DNA of 60,035 nucleotides from Treponema sp. (lineage in GTDB: Bacteria > Spirochaetota > Spirochaetia > Treponematales > Treponemataceae): NCBI GenBank assembly GCA_024402505.1, contig JAKSTP010000014.1, positions 1 to 60,035 of the forward strand, read 5' to 3'. The translations under genes and the position numbers were made by a program. Below are positions 7,295-16,243 of this stretch, piece after piece. The number at the start of each line of letters is the position of its first letter. Position 1 is the stretch's first letter. The notes under the pieces were generated by a model. The model had not been told where the DNA came from. It was given only the letters and a program-made list of their open reading frames with translations, and made no database searches.

Positions 7295-8302
7295 TTATTT
7301 AAGGCTTTCCCGCATAATAAGGCTGCCACCTGCAAGATGGCGGCCTTTTTTATATTCTTCGCCTTTTATCATGGCAGAAATAAGTGTGGCAGCCTGGGCG
7401 GCAGTTTCTTCAGGACGGATGTAAACTGTTGTAAGCGGAACCTGATTCTGATTGTTTACGGTGTAATTGTCAAAGCCTGTAACGCAGGTATCTTCAGGAA
7501 CCCTGATTCCTTTTTCTTTTAATGCGGCAATAAGCTTTACTGCAGTGGCATCACAGTTACACACAAAAACTTCAGGAAGGTCCTCCGGGATAATTAAAGG
7601 AATATCAAGGCCATGATCGTCCCGGTCTGAAATTATATCATCTTTGGAAACCGGCAGTCCTGCATCAAAAAGAGCTTTTGCAAAACCAAGAAAACGGTCC
7701 TGAATAGAAGAAGTGGCCTTGTAAGTACCTACAAACCTGAGTTTTTTATATCCAAGGCTGATTGCTTTTGAGGTAATAAGCCAGGAATAATAAAAATTGT
7801 CGGCAAGAACCGAGGTAAATGAAGAATCTTCCGTGTAAAAATCAAGGAGCAGAAGATTGTGGCAGACTTCAGAAACTTTCTTAACGTAGGCTTCACTCAC
7901 CTGCCCTAAAAGCACAAGACCATCCACCTTTTTATCCGAAAGAAGATGAGGCAAGGAAAGGCTGTCTTCATCTTCCTGGGAAATCAGTTCCATAATAGGA
8001 TAAAAACCTTTTTCAAGAAGTTCCGTAGAAAGATAATTAAAAAGATACCAGTAATAGGAAGCACTTGGGGAAAAAAATCGTTTTGGAATAACAATGCCCA
8101 CATTGCCGGTGCCTTTTTTTACCGGTGCAGTGATTTTTGGGAAAAGGGATTTTCCGCAGTAGCCCATTTCCTCGGCCACCCGCTTGATTTCATCCCGAAG
8201 CTCTTCACCAACTCCGTCTTTTCCGGAAAGTGCTTTTGAGACTGTAACGGTACTTACATTAAATCTTGCGGCAATGTCGGAAAGACGGACTTTTTCACTC
8301 AT
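7295..8302 (-). CDS. LacI-family transcriptional regulator
   Basis: 335 residues, the usual family length; ATG 8302 is preceded by AGAGG. The N-terminal helix-turn-helix is clear (VRLSDIAARFNVSTVTVSKALSGKDGVGEELRDEI, residues ~5-40), followed by the hinge (VAEEMGY). The periplasmic-binding-protein-like sensor domain has the usual landmarks: VGIVIPKRFF, VDGLVLLGQV, DRFLGFAKAL, VFVCNCDATAVKLIAALKEKGIRVPED and VTGFDN. The ligand is probably a sugar. It begins 20 nt after the rfbB stop on the same strand, so it may be the last gene of the rhamnose operon, and it converges on the glycosidase gene. Either neighbour could be its target; I see no convincing LacI operator near either. Confidence 0.92.
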   Translation of the reverse strand: MSEKVRLSDIAARFNVSTVTVSKALSGKDGVGEELRDEIKRVAEEMGYCGKSLFPKITAPVKKGTGNVGIVIPKRFFSPSASYYWYLFNYLSTELLEKGFYPIMELISQEDEDSLSLPHLLSDKKVDGLVLLGQVSEAYVKKVSEVCHNLLLLDFYTEDSSFTSVLADNFYYSWLITSKAISLGYKKLRFVGTYKATSSIQDRFLGFAKALFDAGLPVSKDDIISDRDDHGLDIPLIIPEDLPEVFVCNCDATAVKLIAALKEKGIRVPEDTCVTGFDNYTVNNQNQVPLTTVYIRPEETAAQAATLISAMIKGEEYKKGRHLAGGSLIMRESLK

Positions 8303-8322
8303 AAAGGACCTCTAAAAACTCT

Positions 8323-9519
8323 CTAGCGGCCCTGACTGGTGTAGTTGGCGTCTACCCATTTTGTATATTCACCGGAAAGAATGTGATCAAGCCAGTTCTT
8401 GTTTTCAAGATACCATTCTACAGTAGATTCAAGTCCCTGTTCGAAGGTCATTTTTCGTTCCCAGCCAAGTTCCGTTTTGATTTTAGTACAGTCGATGGCG
8501 TATCGTTTGTCGTGACCAGGGCGGTCTTTTACATAGGTAATGGTCTTTTCTACATCTTCAACAGTTTTACCTGTACGGGCGGCAGTAAGTTCAATAACCT
8601 TGTGAAGAAGCTTAATGTTCTGCCATTCGTTTTCACCGCCGATGTTGTATTTTTCACCGGTGCGGCCCTTGTTCAGAATAAGCCAGACTGCCCGGTTGTG
8701 GTCTTCAACATAAATCCAGTCACGGATATTGTCGCCTTTGCCGTAAACGGGAAGATTTTTTCCGTCCCGGATGTTTGAAATCATCAGCGGAAGAAGTTTT
8801 TCCGGAAACTGATATGGGCCGTAGTTGTTTGTGCAGTTTGACAAGGTGATTGGCATGCCGTAAGTGTGGAAATAGGCCATTACAACATGATCGGAACTTG
8901 CCTTTGATGAAGAATAAGGACTTCTTGGATCGTAAGGTGTGTCCTCGTGGAAATATCCTGTGTCGCCTAAAGAACCGTAAACTTCGTCGGTAGAAATATG
9001 ATGGAAAAGAACTCCCTCCCGCCAGGTGCCGTCTTCATTGCGCCAGTAATTTCTGGCAACGTCCAGCATGGTAAAAGTTCCCATAACATTTGTTTTCATG
9101 AAAGTTTCTGGTCCAAGAATGGAACGGTCAACGTGACTTTCTGCGGCAAAATGAACTACAGTATCAATGTCGTACTGCTTGAAAATGCGTTCAATCTCCT
9201 TACGGTCACAGATATCAACTTTTTCAAAAAAATAGCGTTGCTTTTTTCCGTCATCCTGAACTTGTTTCAGGATCTCTTTACCAGATTCCGAATCAAGTTC
9301 GGAATGACAAAAACCTGAACCGAATTTTTCATCAATATCTGCAAGGGATTCAAGGTTTCCGGCATAAGTAAGGGAATCAACATTTACAACAGTTCCATTA
9401 AATCCTGCGTCATTAAAAAGATTGCCTTTTGCTCCGCTCTGTCCAAAAAGATAATGGATAAAATTGGAACCGATAAAGCCAGCCCCGCCTGTAACAAGAA
9501 TATTTTTCAAAGTACGCAT
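8323..9519 (-). CDS. rfbB: dTDP-glucose 4,6-dehydratase with in-frame repeat insertion
   Basis: 398 residues from ATG 9519 (GGAGA 7-8 nt upstream), longer than the usual 340-355. Extended SDR fold: NAD-binding TGGAGFIGSNF at the N-terminus, FAAESHVDRS, ISTDEVYGSLG and the catalytic YSSSKASSDH (Tyr-x3-Lys), then NCTNNYGPYQFPEKLLP. It converts dTDP-glucose to dTDP-4-keto-6-deoxyglucose, step 2 of dTDP-L-rhamnose synthesis. The extra length comes partly from about 25 residues near positions 67-93 (core HSELDSES ... EILKQVQDD) encoded by a 59-bp palindromic repeat at 9250-9308. It lies in the loop before RYFFEKVDICD, so the frame and all active-site motifs survive. Fourth gene of rfbDACB, starting 2 nt after the rfbC stop. 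Confidence 0.96.
   Translation of the reverse strand: MRTLKNILVTGGAGFIGSNFIHYLFGQSGAKGNLFNDAGFNGTVVNVDSLTYAGNLESLADIDEKFGSGFCHSELDSESGKEILKQVQDDGKKQRYFFEKVDICDRKEIERIFKQYDIDTVVHFAAESHVDRSILGPETFMKTNVMGTFTMLDVARNYWRNEDGTWREGVLFHHISTDEVYGSLGDTGYFHEDTPYDPRSPYSSSKASSDHVVMAYFHTYGMPITLSNCTNNYGPYQFPEKLLPLMISNIRDGKNLPVYGKGDNIRDWIYVEDHNRAVWLILNKGRTGEKYNIGGENEWQNIKLLHKVIELTAARTGKTVEDVEKTITYVKDRPGHDKRYAIDCTKIKTELGWERKMTFEQGLESTVEWYLENKNWLDHILSGEYTKWVDANYTSQGR
9250..9308. repeat. Palindromic repeat inserted in-frame in rfbB
   Basis: 59 bp with imperfect 15-bp terminal inverted repeats (GTCATCCTGAACTTG at 9250-9264 against CAAGTTCGGAATGAC at 9294-9308) and two internal hairpins: CCTGAA-CTTGT-TTCAGG, and ATTCCGAA-TCAAG-TTCGGAAT. 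Read on the rfbB strand it encodes HSELDSESGKEILKQVQDD. Read on the other strand it gives VILNLFQDL...FRIKFGMT. I know these peptide strings from database proteins of many unrelated bacteria, where they mark a dispersed intergenic repeat. Here it lies inside an essential-type coding frame, much as Rickettsia palindromic elements do. Confidence 0.85.
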
Positions 9520-9521
9520 AA

Positions 9522-10133
9522 CTAGTCTCCTATGTTTCCAATCCATTTTCCTTTCATGTCAAAATAATTCTTTGAAAGATCAAAAGGATGGTGTTTTTTA
9601 TCTTTTTCGCTTAGAAGAGGTTCAATTTCTCCGCAGACAGCCTTCCAGTCAATATTGATGACAGGGTCGTTCCACATAAGGCCCCCTTCTCCTTTGGGAT
9701 CATAAAAGTCGGTACATTTATAGGAAAATACTGCATGATCAGAAAGAACTACGAAACCGTGGGCAAAACCTTCAGGCACATAAAACTGATTTCCTTTTTC
9801 ACCGTCAAGAATTACTCCGTGGTATTTTCCAAAAGTAGGACTGCCATTTCTAATATCAACAGCAACATCGTAAACTTTTCCTTCCAGAGCGCGAACCAGT
9901 TTCCCCTGAGGATGATAAAGCTGGAAATGAAGCCCCCGAAGAACACCTTTTGAAGATGCCGACTGATTGTCCTGAACAAATTTCATAGAAAGTCCTGCTT
10001 CCTGAAAATCCCGCTCAGAATAGGTTTCCATAAAATAACCCCGGGCATCACCGAAAATCTTCGGCTGGATTTCGTAGAGTCCCTGAATTTCCTGTCCGTC
10101 CTGTGTAAAACACTTGCTGATTGTAAAAGCCAT
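9522..10133 (-). CDS. rfbC: dTDP-4-dehydrorhamnose 3,5-epimerase
   Basis: 203 residues, slightly longer than the common ~180. Cupin-fold epimerase with the family landmarks: GDARGYFMETYSERDF, FVQDNQSASSKGVLRGLHFQ (catalytic His in RGLHFQ), GKVYDVAVDIRNGSPTFGKY, FYVPEGFAHGF and YKCTDFYDP (catalytic Tyr region). It epimerises C3 and C5 of dTDP-4-keto-6-deoxyglucose, step 3 of dTDP-L-rhamnose synthesis. Tightly packed in the operon, 2 nt after rfbA and 2 nt before rfbB, so all four genes should be co-translated from one mRNA. Confidence 0.97.
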   Translation of the reverse strand: MAFTISKCFTQDGQEIQGLYEIQPKIFGDARGYFMETYSERDFQEAGLSMKFVQDNQSASSKGVLRGLHFQLYHPQGKLVRALEGKVYDVAVDIRNGSPTFGKYHGVILDGEKGNQFYVPEGFAHGFVVLSDHAVFSYKCTDFYDPKGEGGLMWNDPVINIDWKAVCGEIEPLLSEKDKKHHPFDLSKNYFDMKGKWIGNIGD

Positions 10134-10135
10134 AT

Positions 10136-11008
10136 TTATTTTTCTGCAATATATTTAAGATATCGGCCGTATTCTGTTTTGTAGGTTTCGGCCATTTTCA
10201 AAACATCTTCTTTTGTAATCCATCCGTTGGAAAGGGCGATTTCTTCGATACAGCTTACGTAAAGCCCCTGTCGTTTCTGGATTGTGGCAATAAAGTTTGA
10301 AGCTTCAAGAAGACCGTCGTAGGTTCCTGTATCAAGCCAGGCCATTCCGCGTCCCAGAAGTTCAACGGAAAGCTGTTCCCGGGCAAGGTACTCGTTGTTG
10401 ATGGAAGTGATCTCGATTTCACCACGGGCACTTGGTTTTACGTTGGCGGCAATATCAACAACTTCTTTAGTATAGAAATAAAGTCCTGGAACGGCGTAAT
10501 CAGATTTTGGTTTTGAAGGCTTTTCTTCAATGCCAAGAACCTTTCCATCTTTATCAAACTCAACTACACCATAGGCAGTAGGATCTGCAACCTGATAACC
10601 AAAAATTACGGAGCGGTTGTTTTTTTCTACAGTTTCTCTTGCCCGGCGAAGAGTCTGAGTAAAGCTCTGACCAAAGAAAATATTGTCACCAAGAACAAGA
10701 GCAGCGCTGTCTCCCCCAAGGAATTCTTTTCCGATAATAAAGGCATCGGCAAGTCCACGAGGTTTGTCCTGGATTTTATATTCAAAGTGCATTCCAATAA
10801 AAGAACCGTCACCAAAAAGTTCTTCAAAAGCAGGAAGATCCCGGGGAGTTGAAATAATGAGAACCTCACGGATTCCGGCCAGCATAAGAACGCTGAGAGG
10901 ATAATAAATCATTGGTTTGTCGTACAGCGGCAGAATCTGCTTTGACACAGCCTTTGTAATAGGATAAAGACGGGTTCCTGATCCGCCTGCAAGAATAATA
11001 CCTTTCAT
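10136..11008 (-). CDS. rfbA: Glucose-1-phosphate thymidylyltransferase
   Basis: 290 residues, the normal RmlA length. The nucleotidyltransferase signature [32 protein letters not shown] is at the N-terminus, followed by [57 protein letters not shown] and [14 protein letters not shown]. It makes dTDP-glucose from dTTP and glucose-1-phosphate, the first and usually feedback-regulated step toward dTDP-rhamnose. Second gene of the operon, 2 nt after the rfbD stop. Confidence 0.98.
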   Translation of the reverse strand: MKGIILAGGSGTRLYPITKAVSKQILPLYDKPMIYYPLSVLMLAGIREVLIISTPRDLPAFEELFGDGSFIGMHFEYKIQDKPRGLADAFIIGKEFLGGDSAALVLGDNIFFGQSFTQTLRRARETVEKNNRSVIFGYQVADPTAYGVVEFDKDGKVLGIEEKPSKPKSDYAVPGLYFYTKEVVDIAANVKPSARGEIEITSINNEYLAREQLSVELLGRGMAWLDTGTYDGLLEASNFIATIQKRQGLYVSCIEEIALSNGWITKEDVLKMAETYKTEYGRYLKYIAEK

Positions 11009-11010
11009 AA

Positions 11011-11958
11011 TTACATCTCCTTCAGGTAGCGTGTAAGTGCATCTTTCCAGTGGGGAAGAAGTTCGAATCCCTTTTCTGAAAGTTTGCTTTTATCAAGTCT
11101 TGAATTAAAAGGTCTTTTAGCTTTTGAAAGACCATATTCTTCTGTAGTTACGGCATCAACCGTAGTTTTATTTTTTTCGATAAGACCAAGTTCTTCGGCC
11201 TGAAAAATAATTTCTTTTGTAAAATCGTACCAGCTGATAAAACCGCCCTCATTTGTAGCATGATAGATTCCGTATTTTTCAGTTTCTGCCATATCTACAA
11301 GGAGCCGGGCCAAATCAAAAGTGTAAGTCGGTGTTCCAATCTGATCGCTTACAACTCTAAGTGAAGCACTGCCCTTTTCATCAATCTGTTTTTTTGCCGC
11401 ATTAACAATTGTTTTGATAAAATTCTTTCCATTTTTTCCAAAAACCCAGGCAATACGTACTATAAAGTATTTTTCAAGATTCTTGGTTACAGAAAGCTCT
11501 CCCTCAAGTTTGGACTGACCGTAAACATTCAGCGGTTCATAATCTTTACAGTCAGGTTTCCAGGGTTCAGTTCCCTGGCCATTAAAAATATAATCTGTAG
11601 AAATGTAGATGAATTTACATCCTGTTTTTGCAGCTACTTCTGAAAGATTTTCTGTGCCTTCTGCATTGATGGCATGGACTTTTGATCTGTTTTCTTCATC
11701 TTCGGCGGCATCAACGGCAGTCCAGGCAGCACAATGAATGATTACATCAGGTTTATGCTGAAGAACTGCTTTTTCCACGGCGGAAGCACAGGTTATATCA
11801 AGGGAAACGTAAGAACATTTTTCTGAGGCAGGATTGTCAAAAGTATTTTCAATTGATGAATGAATGTCGCTTGCAACAGCAGTGTGTCCACGTTTTAAAA
11901 GTTCATTTACAACGTCGTGTCCAAGCTGACCTGCAACTCCGGTAACAAAAAAATGCAT
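11011..11958 (-). CDS. rfbD: dTDP-4-dehydrorhamnose reductase
   Basis: 315 residues. N-terminal nucleotide-binding [14 protein letters not shown], then [24 protein letters not shown] and [14 protein letters not shown] (Tyr-x3-Lys catalytic pair), [16 protein letters not shown] and [17 protein letters not shown], all typical of RmlD. It reduces the 4-keto intermediate to dTDP-L-rhamnose with NAD(P)H. First gene of rfbD-A-C-B; a good promoter (TTGCTA-17-TAAAAT) lies just upstream and AAGGA precedes the ATG. The pathway feeds rhamnose into surface polysaccharide or glycoprotein; no glycosyltransferase for it is in the window. Confidence 0.97.
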   Translation of the reverse strand: MHFFVTGVAGQLGHDVVNELLKRGHTAVASDIHSSIENTFDNPASEKCSYVSLDITCASAVEKAVLQHKPDVIIHCAAWTAVDAAEDEENRSKVHAINAEGTENLSEVAAKTGCKFIYISTDYIFNGQGTEPWKPDCKDYEPLNVYGQSKLEGELSVTKNLEKYFIVRIAWVFGKNGKNFIKTIVNAAKKQIDEKGSASLRVVSDQIGTPTYTFDLARLLVDMAETEKYGIYHATNEGGFISWYDFTKEIIFQAEELGLIEKNKTTVDAVTTEEYGLSKAKRPFNSRLDKSKLSEKGFELLPHWKDALTRYLKEM

Positions 11959-11984
11959 TTCTTTTTTCCTTTGTAATCAACTTT

Positions 11985-12013
11985 ATTTTAATAGAAGAAA
12001 GTGAAAATAGCAA
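11985..12013 (-). promoter_or_regulatory. Promoter of the rfbDACB operon
   Basis: On the minus strand: -35 TTGCTA (12013-12008), 17-bp spacer, -10 TAAAAT (11990-11985). The ATG of rfbD is 26 nt beyond the -10 and has AAGGA upstream, so this is a conventional leadered promoter. The -35 is identical to that of rpsU. Confidence 0.65.
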
Positions 12014-12069
12014 CGTAAAGGGAATCAGGATTTTTAATAGATTTTTCTGTATTTTTACTATATTTTTTC

Positions 12070-12098
12070 TTGATTTATTTTGATTTTATATTTATATT
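12070..12098 (+). promoter_or_regulatory. Promoter of the type II secretion-like operon
   Basis: -35 TTGATT (12070-12075), 17-bp spacer, -10 TATATT (12093-12098), then only 10 nt to ATG 12109. The predicted leader is 3-4 nt, too short for a normal Shine-Dalgarno sequence. Confidence 0.55.
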
Positions 12099-12108
12099 TA
12101 TTAACAGG

Positions 12109-14118
12109 ATGAGAAAATTTATTAGTTTATTACTGCTATTCTGCGGGGGTAGTCTGCTCTTCGCAGCGGAATCTGGAAGTAACACTTTCGAGTTTGTAAA
12201 TCAGGATTTACAGGATATTGTTTATATTCTGGCAGACAACCTGACAACACCTGTTATATGTGACGAAACAGTCAGCGGAAAAGGATCCTTTTTGTATTCC
12301 GGCGGATCTGAAAAATCTGCAGAAGAAACCTTTCTTGCATTTTTGAAGACCAACCGCCTGTATCTGGAAAAAGACGAAAACCTTTGGACCGTTTCTAGAA
12401 TCCTTGTAGACTGCACTCCCCTTTCCGAGGGAAATCCAAACTGTCTTATAAGTCTTGATGCATACGATGCAACCCTAGCACAGATGTTTGGAAAACTTTC
12501 TGAAGCAACGGGAACCTGTATTGTTTATGAGGTACTGCCTTCTTCCAAAACGGAAATCCACATTAAAAACCAGCCCTTAGCCTCACTCTTGAAGACAGTA
12601 ATGTCTCCTTATGCCGGGTATGAAGTGGTTGAAAAAGAAAACGGGATTGGCATTGCAAGAAGTACGGATAGTTATGGAAACGGAACTATAGGGAAAAGTT
12701 TTTCAGATTCCCAGGGCTTTTTTGAAATTCAGGAAACCAAAGGGTTATACAGCGGAAAAATACGAAATGAAACCTGCGACAAAGTAATCGAAAGGTTTTT
12801 TGAACTTAAGGAAAGCGACTATTCATCTTTTTTGAATGGAAACACAAGAATTCTGGACCTGAGTTTTTCGGAGAAAACCTTTGAAAACGCACTGAAACTG
12901 GTCATGGAACAGGCGGGAGGAGAAGCAGTTTTTTATGAAGGCATCTGGTATTTGTTTCAAAGCAAATCACCTTCTGTTGCTCAGGAGAAAAAAAGCGCTG
13001 ACTGGAAATGGAATCTGTATAAACTTAAGAACACTGAAGCTGTAAAAGTTTTGCCTGTACTGGCACAGGAGTTTCAGGACATTAAGTTCATGCAGGCTGG
13101 TAACTATGACATTGCTTTTTTCTGCGACGACAAAAACTGTGAAAAGATTTTAAAGACTGCCGGTACACTGGATGTTAAAGACGAATATGAAATCATCAAG
13201 CTGAAATACATCAAAACCGCAGATCTTATGGATCATCTGCCTCCGGGAATTTCAAAAGCAAATGTCTGGGATACAGGAACCGGTGACAGCGTATATTTTT
13301 CGGGCACCGATGAAGTAAAAAAGTCGTTTTTGGAACTCCTTTCGGAAATGGACAGACCTAAGAAGGTAATTCGTTACGATCTTTTGATTCTGCAGTACAC
13401 AAAAGGTTCTTCTCTTTCATGGGGAATTTCCCAGGGTGCAAGAAATATTAATGGTAAAGACCGCACCTGTCTTGCTGGAGAACTTGGAAGCGTAATGAAC
13501 ATCAATTTTGATCTTATTACCCACTTTGGTCTTCTGTTTTCGGAAAAAATCAACGCGGCAGTGGCAGAAAACAAGGCCAGTGTTTTCGCAGACACAACAC
13601 TTTATGGTCTTGAAGGTGAGAAAATCTCTTTTAAAAATACAAACACTTACCGCTATAGAGATATTACATCAACTAACGAAAAAGCTTTTACAAGCATTAC
13701 CAGGGAAATCAATTCAGGTCTAGTACTGGATATAGACGGATGGGTAAGCGGCGACGGCATGATCACCATGGAAGTAAAAGCTTCTGTCTCAAAGCAGGGT
13801 GTAGACCTTTCGGGGAATACAGGGAACCCTCCCCCTACGTCGGAAAAATACATTACTACTAAGGTTCGTGCCCGAAACGGAGAACCGGTAATTTTAAGCG
13901 GCCTTTCACAACGGGATCTTAGTCAGTCAAGTCAGGGAGTTCCACTTCTTTCTAAAGTGCCTGTTGCAGGAAATCTTTTTAAGAACACCGACAGTGATGA
14001 CGAAAAGACAGAAATGACCATATATCTTGTGCCTCACATTGAAGAAGAAAATCTTAAAGGTGACTACATAGACTGGAAGACAAAGGCACTGGAACTGGTT
14101 TCGGAAAAGGCAGAGTAA
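12109..14118 (+). CDS. gspD: Type II secretion outer-membrane secretin (GspD family)
   Basis: 669 residues from ATG 12109. This start is preferred over a TTG at 12070 because it opens directly with a signal peptide (MRKFISLLLLFCGGSLLFAA) and the TTG overlaps the -35. Residues ~25-75 (FEFVNQDLQDIVYILADN) resemble the STN/N0 domain; repeated N-type domains follow (NTRILDLSFSEKTFENALKLVMEQAG; KLKNTEAVKVLPVLAQEF; KLKYIKTADLMDHLP). The C-terminal ~250 residues are the secretin barrel domain, ending in TTKVRARNGEPVILSGL, GVPLLSKVPVAGNLFKN and TEMTIYLVPHI, which are diagnostic. It would form the outer-membrane channel of a secretion or pilus system. First gene of an operon with gspE, gspF and gspG and five further genes. 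Confidence 0.93.
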   Translation: MRKFISLLLLFCGGSLLFAAESGSNTFEFVNQDLQDIVYILADNLTTPVICDETVSGKGSFLYSGGSEKSAEETFLAFLKTNRLYLEKDENLWTVSRILVDCTPLSEGNPNCLISLDAYDATLAQMFGKLSEATGTCIVYEVLPSSKTEIHIKNQPLASLLKTVMSPYAGYEVVEKENGIGIARSTDSYGNGTIGKSFSDSQGFFEIQETKGLYSGKIRNETCDKVIERFFELKESDYSSFLNGNTRILDLSFSEKTFENALKLVMEQAGGEAVFYEGIWYLFQSKSPSVAQEKKSADWKWNLYKLKNTEAVKVLPVLAQEFQDIKFMQAGNYDIAFFCDDKNCEKILKTAGTLDVKDEYEIIKLKYIKTADLMDHLPPGISKANVWDTGTGDSVYFSGTDEVKKSFLELLSEMDRPKKVIRYDLLILQYTKGSSLSWGISQGARNINGKDRTCLAGELGSVMNINFDLITHFGLLFSEKINAAVAENKASVFADTTLYGLEGEKISFKNTNTYRYRDITSTNEKAFTSITREINSGLVLDIDGWVSGDGMITMEVKASVSKQGVDLSGNTGNPPPTSEKYITTKVRARNGEPVILSGLSQRDLSQSSQGVPLLSKVPVAGNLFKNTDSDDEKTEMTIYLVPHIEEENLKGDYIDWKTKALELVSEKAE

Positions 14119-14120
14119 TC

Positions 14121-15293
14121 ATGAAAAATCTTTCGAAGATTTTCTGTTTACGGAACTCCTGTCTCATTCTTTATGAAGATGAATCTGTTGTAAAAATTGG
14201 TTTTGTAAAGGCAGATGAGCATGTTCAGGAACGGCTCAGACGGTATTTTAAAAATAAAAAGGTGCTTTTTGAATCTATGGATGCTGATTCCTTCGATATT
14301 CTGGTAAAACGAATGGGAACTCCCGGAGCAAAGGAAAGCAGAATAGAAAGACAGGTTTCCGATCCATTGGAAGAAGCTAAAAAGGCCCCGGTCGTAAATC
14401 TTACTTCATCAATTCTTGGAGATGGAATACGGCAGAAAGTGTCTGACATTCACATTGAAGTTTGCCCGGAAAAATGCACGGTGAGATTCAGGAAGGATGG
14501 AGAACTTTTTACTAATCTTGAAACCGACTGCAGAACTGGAAGGGCATTGATTGGAAGAATCAAACTGCTTTCCGGTCTGAATATTCTGGAACACAGGAAA
14601 TGTCAGGATGGGCGCTTTGACTTTTTTTACGGAGAAAAGAAACACGATGTAAGAGTGTCCTGTCTGCCTTCCGGTGAATGTGAATCGGTGGCGCTGAGAA
14701 TTCTTGGTGGTGGAAAGGAAATACCTCAACTGGAAGAGCTTGGTTTTTCAAAAACAGAAATAGCTTTAATAAGAAGTTTTGAAAAACTGGAAAAGGGTCT
14801 TGTTCTTGTTACTGGAAGTACCGGTATGGGGAAGACCACAACCCTTGCATCTATTCTTTGCGAAATGGAAAAGCAGTGCAGCAAGATAATAACCATTGAG
14901 GATCCGGTGGAATATACAATTCCGGGAACAGTACAGATTCAGGTAGATGAAACCATTGGAAAAACTTTTCCTGAAGTGCTGAAGCGGATTCTAAGACACG
15001 ACCCGGACATTCTTTTGATTGGTGAAATCAGGGATGAGGAAACTGCTTCTTTTGCATGTAGACTTGCCCTTACAGGTCATCTGGTTTTTGGAACACTCCA
15101 CACGGGAAGTGCTGAAGAAACAGTAACAAGGCTTATGGATTTGGGAACACCACCTTACATTTTGTGCGATGTTCTAAAAGGTGTGATTGGGCAGAAACTG
15201 GTACAGAAAGAAAGTGGTGGAAGAACTGTAAAAGCAGAAATCCGAACCTTTGATGCACAATCCCTAAGAAACTTACTAGGAGAATTAAAATGA
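14121..15293 (+). CDS. gspE: Type II secretion/type IV pilus assembly ATPase (GspE family), compact form
   Basis: 390 residues, short for GspE (~500). Walker A GSTGMGKT at 232-239, the SDIHIE block (108-113), TIEDPVEY, the Walker B region DILLIGEIRDEETA, LTGHLVFGTLHTGSAEETVTRL (His box) and VIGQKLVQK identify it. Compared with typical GspE it has only a short N-terminal domain (~90 residues). After GQKLV it lacks the usual Cys4 zinc-binding loop and ends within about 30 residues. It powers pseudopilus assembly from the cytoplasmic side. It starts 2 nt after the gspD stop and overlaps gspF by 4 nt (ATGA at 15290-15293), indicating translational coupling. Confidence 0.94.
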   Translation: MKNLSKIFCLRNSCLILYEDESVVKIGFVKADEHVQERLRRYFKNKKVLFESMDADSFDILVKRMGTPGAKESRIERQVSDPLEEAKKAPVVNLTSSILGDGIRQKVSDIHIEVCPEKCTVRFRKDGELFTNLETDCRTGRALIGRIKLLSGLNILEHRKCQDGRFDFFYGEKKHDVRVSCLPSGECESVALRILGGGKEIPQLEELGFSKTEIALIRSFEKLEKGLVLVTGSTGMGKTTTLASILCEMEKQCSKIITIEDPVEYTIPGTVQIQVDETIGKTFPEVLKRILRHDPDILLIGEIRDEETASFACRLALTGHLVFGTLHTGSAEETVTRLMDLGTPPYILCDVLKGVIGQKLVQKESGGRTVKAEIRTFDAQSLRNLLGELK

Positions 15294-16216
15294 AACAGAG
15301 GGATTTTATCAGCCTGGTACATAAATTTCTTGAATACGGTATGGCACCGGGAATGATTGTTCATACATTGGAAAAAGACAGAAGTACCCGGAAACTTGGA
15401 CTTTATCTTCAAAATAAGATAGATGAAACCGGCGATTTTTCGGAAAGTCTTTTAAAAACGGCAGAACAGTGTTCAAAAAAGACTGATCTTATAAAACGAT
15501 ACGGACCTCTACTCAAGGCTTCTGAGGAAACCGGCAACTTAGACGGAGCACTGGCCTGCATCCTCCGGTATCTTGATCAAAAGGAAGAAGCAGGTAAGTC
15601 ACTTCTGGGCAGTCTGGTATATCCGGTTTTCATGATAAGTCTTGTAATGGTCTTAAGCGCCTTTCTTTCGTTTGGATGCAATACTCTTCTAGCAAACACA
15701 GGCATTGATGTACAGAAAATCCAGAATGGTGTTTTGATTTCATCGGCTGCTGTTATGGCAGCAATTCTGGTTTTTATGCTGGCCGGCTTTTGGGCATGGG
15801 GAAAAGACAAATTTCAGGCAGACTTTTTCAATCTTTTAAGGAACTTTTCAGAAGGGAAAATGCCTTTGGAAAAAAGTCTTCAGCTGATAGCCGGCATAGT
15901 AACGAATGGAAGAATCAAGATTCTTGAAATCTTAAACAGCATTAAAGAAGGAGAATCTTTCTCAAAATCCTGCATTAAAACCGGGGCCTTCGACACTTTC
16001 TGTGATTACTGGCTTTTATACGGAGAGGAGACCGGTATGAGCCAGGAAACCTTTAATGTGCTTTCCATGTATTTTGAAAAACGACGTTTGGAAAGACGTC
16101 GCAATTTTTTAAGAATGGCAGAACCCTGTGCTAACGGAATTACAGGAATATACATCTTTCTTCTTATGGTGAAAGTGGCACTTCCGGTTCTTACAGGGCT
16201 TATGCCCAAAATATAA
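15290..16216 (+). CDS. gspF: Type II secretion inner-membrane platform protein (GspF family)
   Basis: 308 residues, about 100 shorter than usual, lacking the N-terminal cytoplasmic extension. Two T2SSF repeats are visible: the first (~1-150) ends in LLGSLVYPVFMISLVMVLSAFLSFG. The second (~180-305) contains FFNLLRNFSEGKMPLEKSLQLIAG and YGEETGMSQETFNVLSMYFEKRRLERRRNFLRMAEP, and ends in a hydrophobic helix. Hydrophobic helices near 100-120, 150-165 and 285-300 place it in the inner membrane. It would anchor the ATPase and help assemble the pseudopilin GspG. Its ATG overlaps the gspE stop. Confidence 0.92.
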   Translation: MKQRDFISLVHKFLEYGMAPGMIVHTLEKDRSTRKLGLYLQNKIDETGDFSESLLKTAEQCSKKTDLIKRYGPLLKASEETGNLDGALACILRYLDQKEEAGKSLLGSLVYPVFMISLVMVLSAFLSFGCNTLLANTGIDVQKIQNGVLISSAAVMAAILVFMLAGFWAWGKDKFQADFFNLLRNFSEGKMPLEKSLQLIAGIVTNGRIKILEILNSIKEGESFSKSCIKTGAFDTFCDYWLLYGEETGMSQETFNVLSMYFEKRRLERRRNFLRMAEPCANGITGIYIFLLMVKVALPVLTGLMPKI

Positions 16217-16243
16217 ACTGCATTTCAACAAGGAGAGAGAAAA

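Noticed and set aside
9250..9308. Frameshift or disruption of rfbB
   Set aside because: The repeat keeps the frame, and all catalytic motifs on both sides are intact.
8998..9318. Plus-strand frame ending in VILNLFQDL...KFGMT
   Set aside because: Not a gene: antisense to rfbB. The recognisable peptide is the reverse reading of the palindromic repeat.
12070..12108. TTG start for gspD at 12070
   Set aside because: It would place the promoter -35 and -10 inside the gene and add residues before a clear signal peptide.
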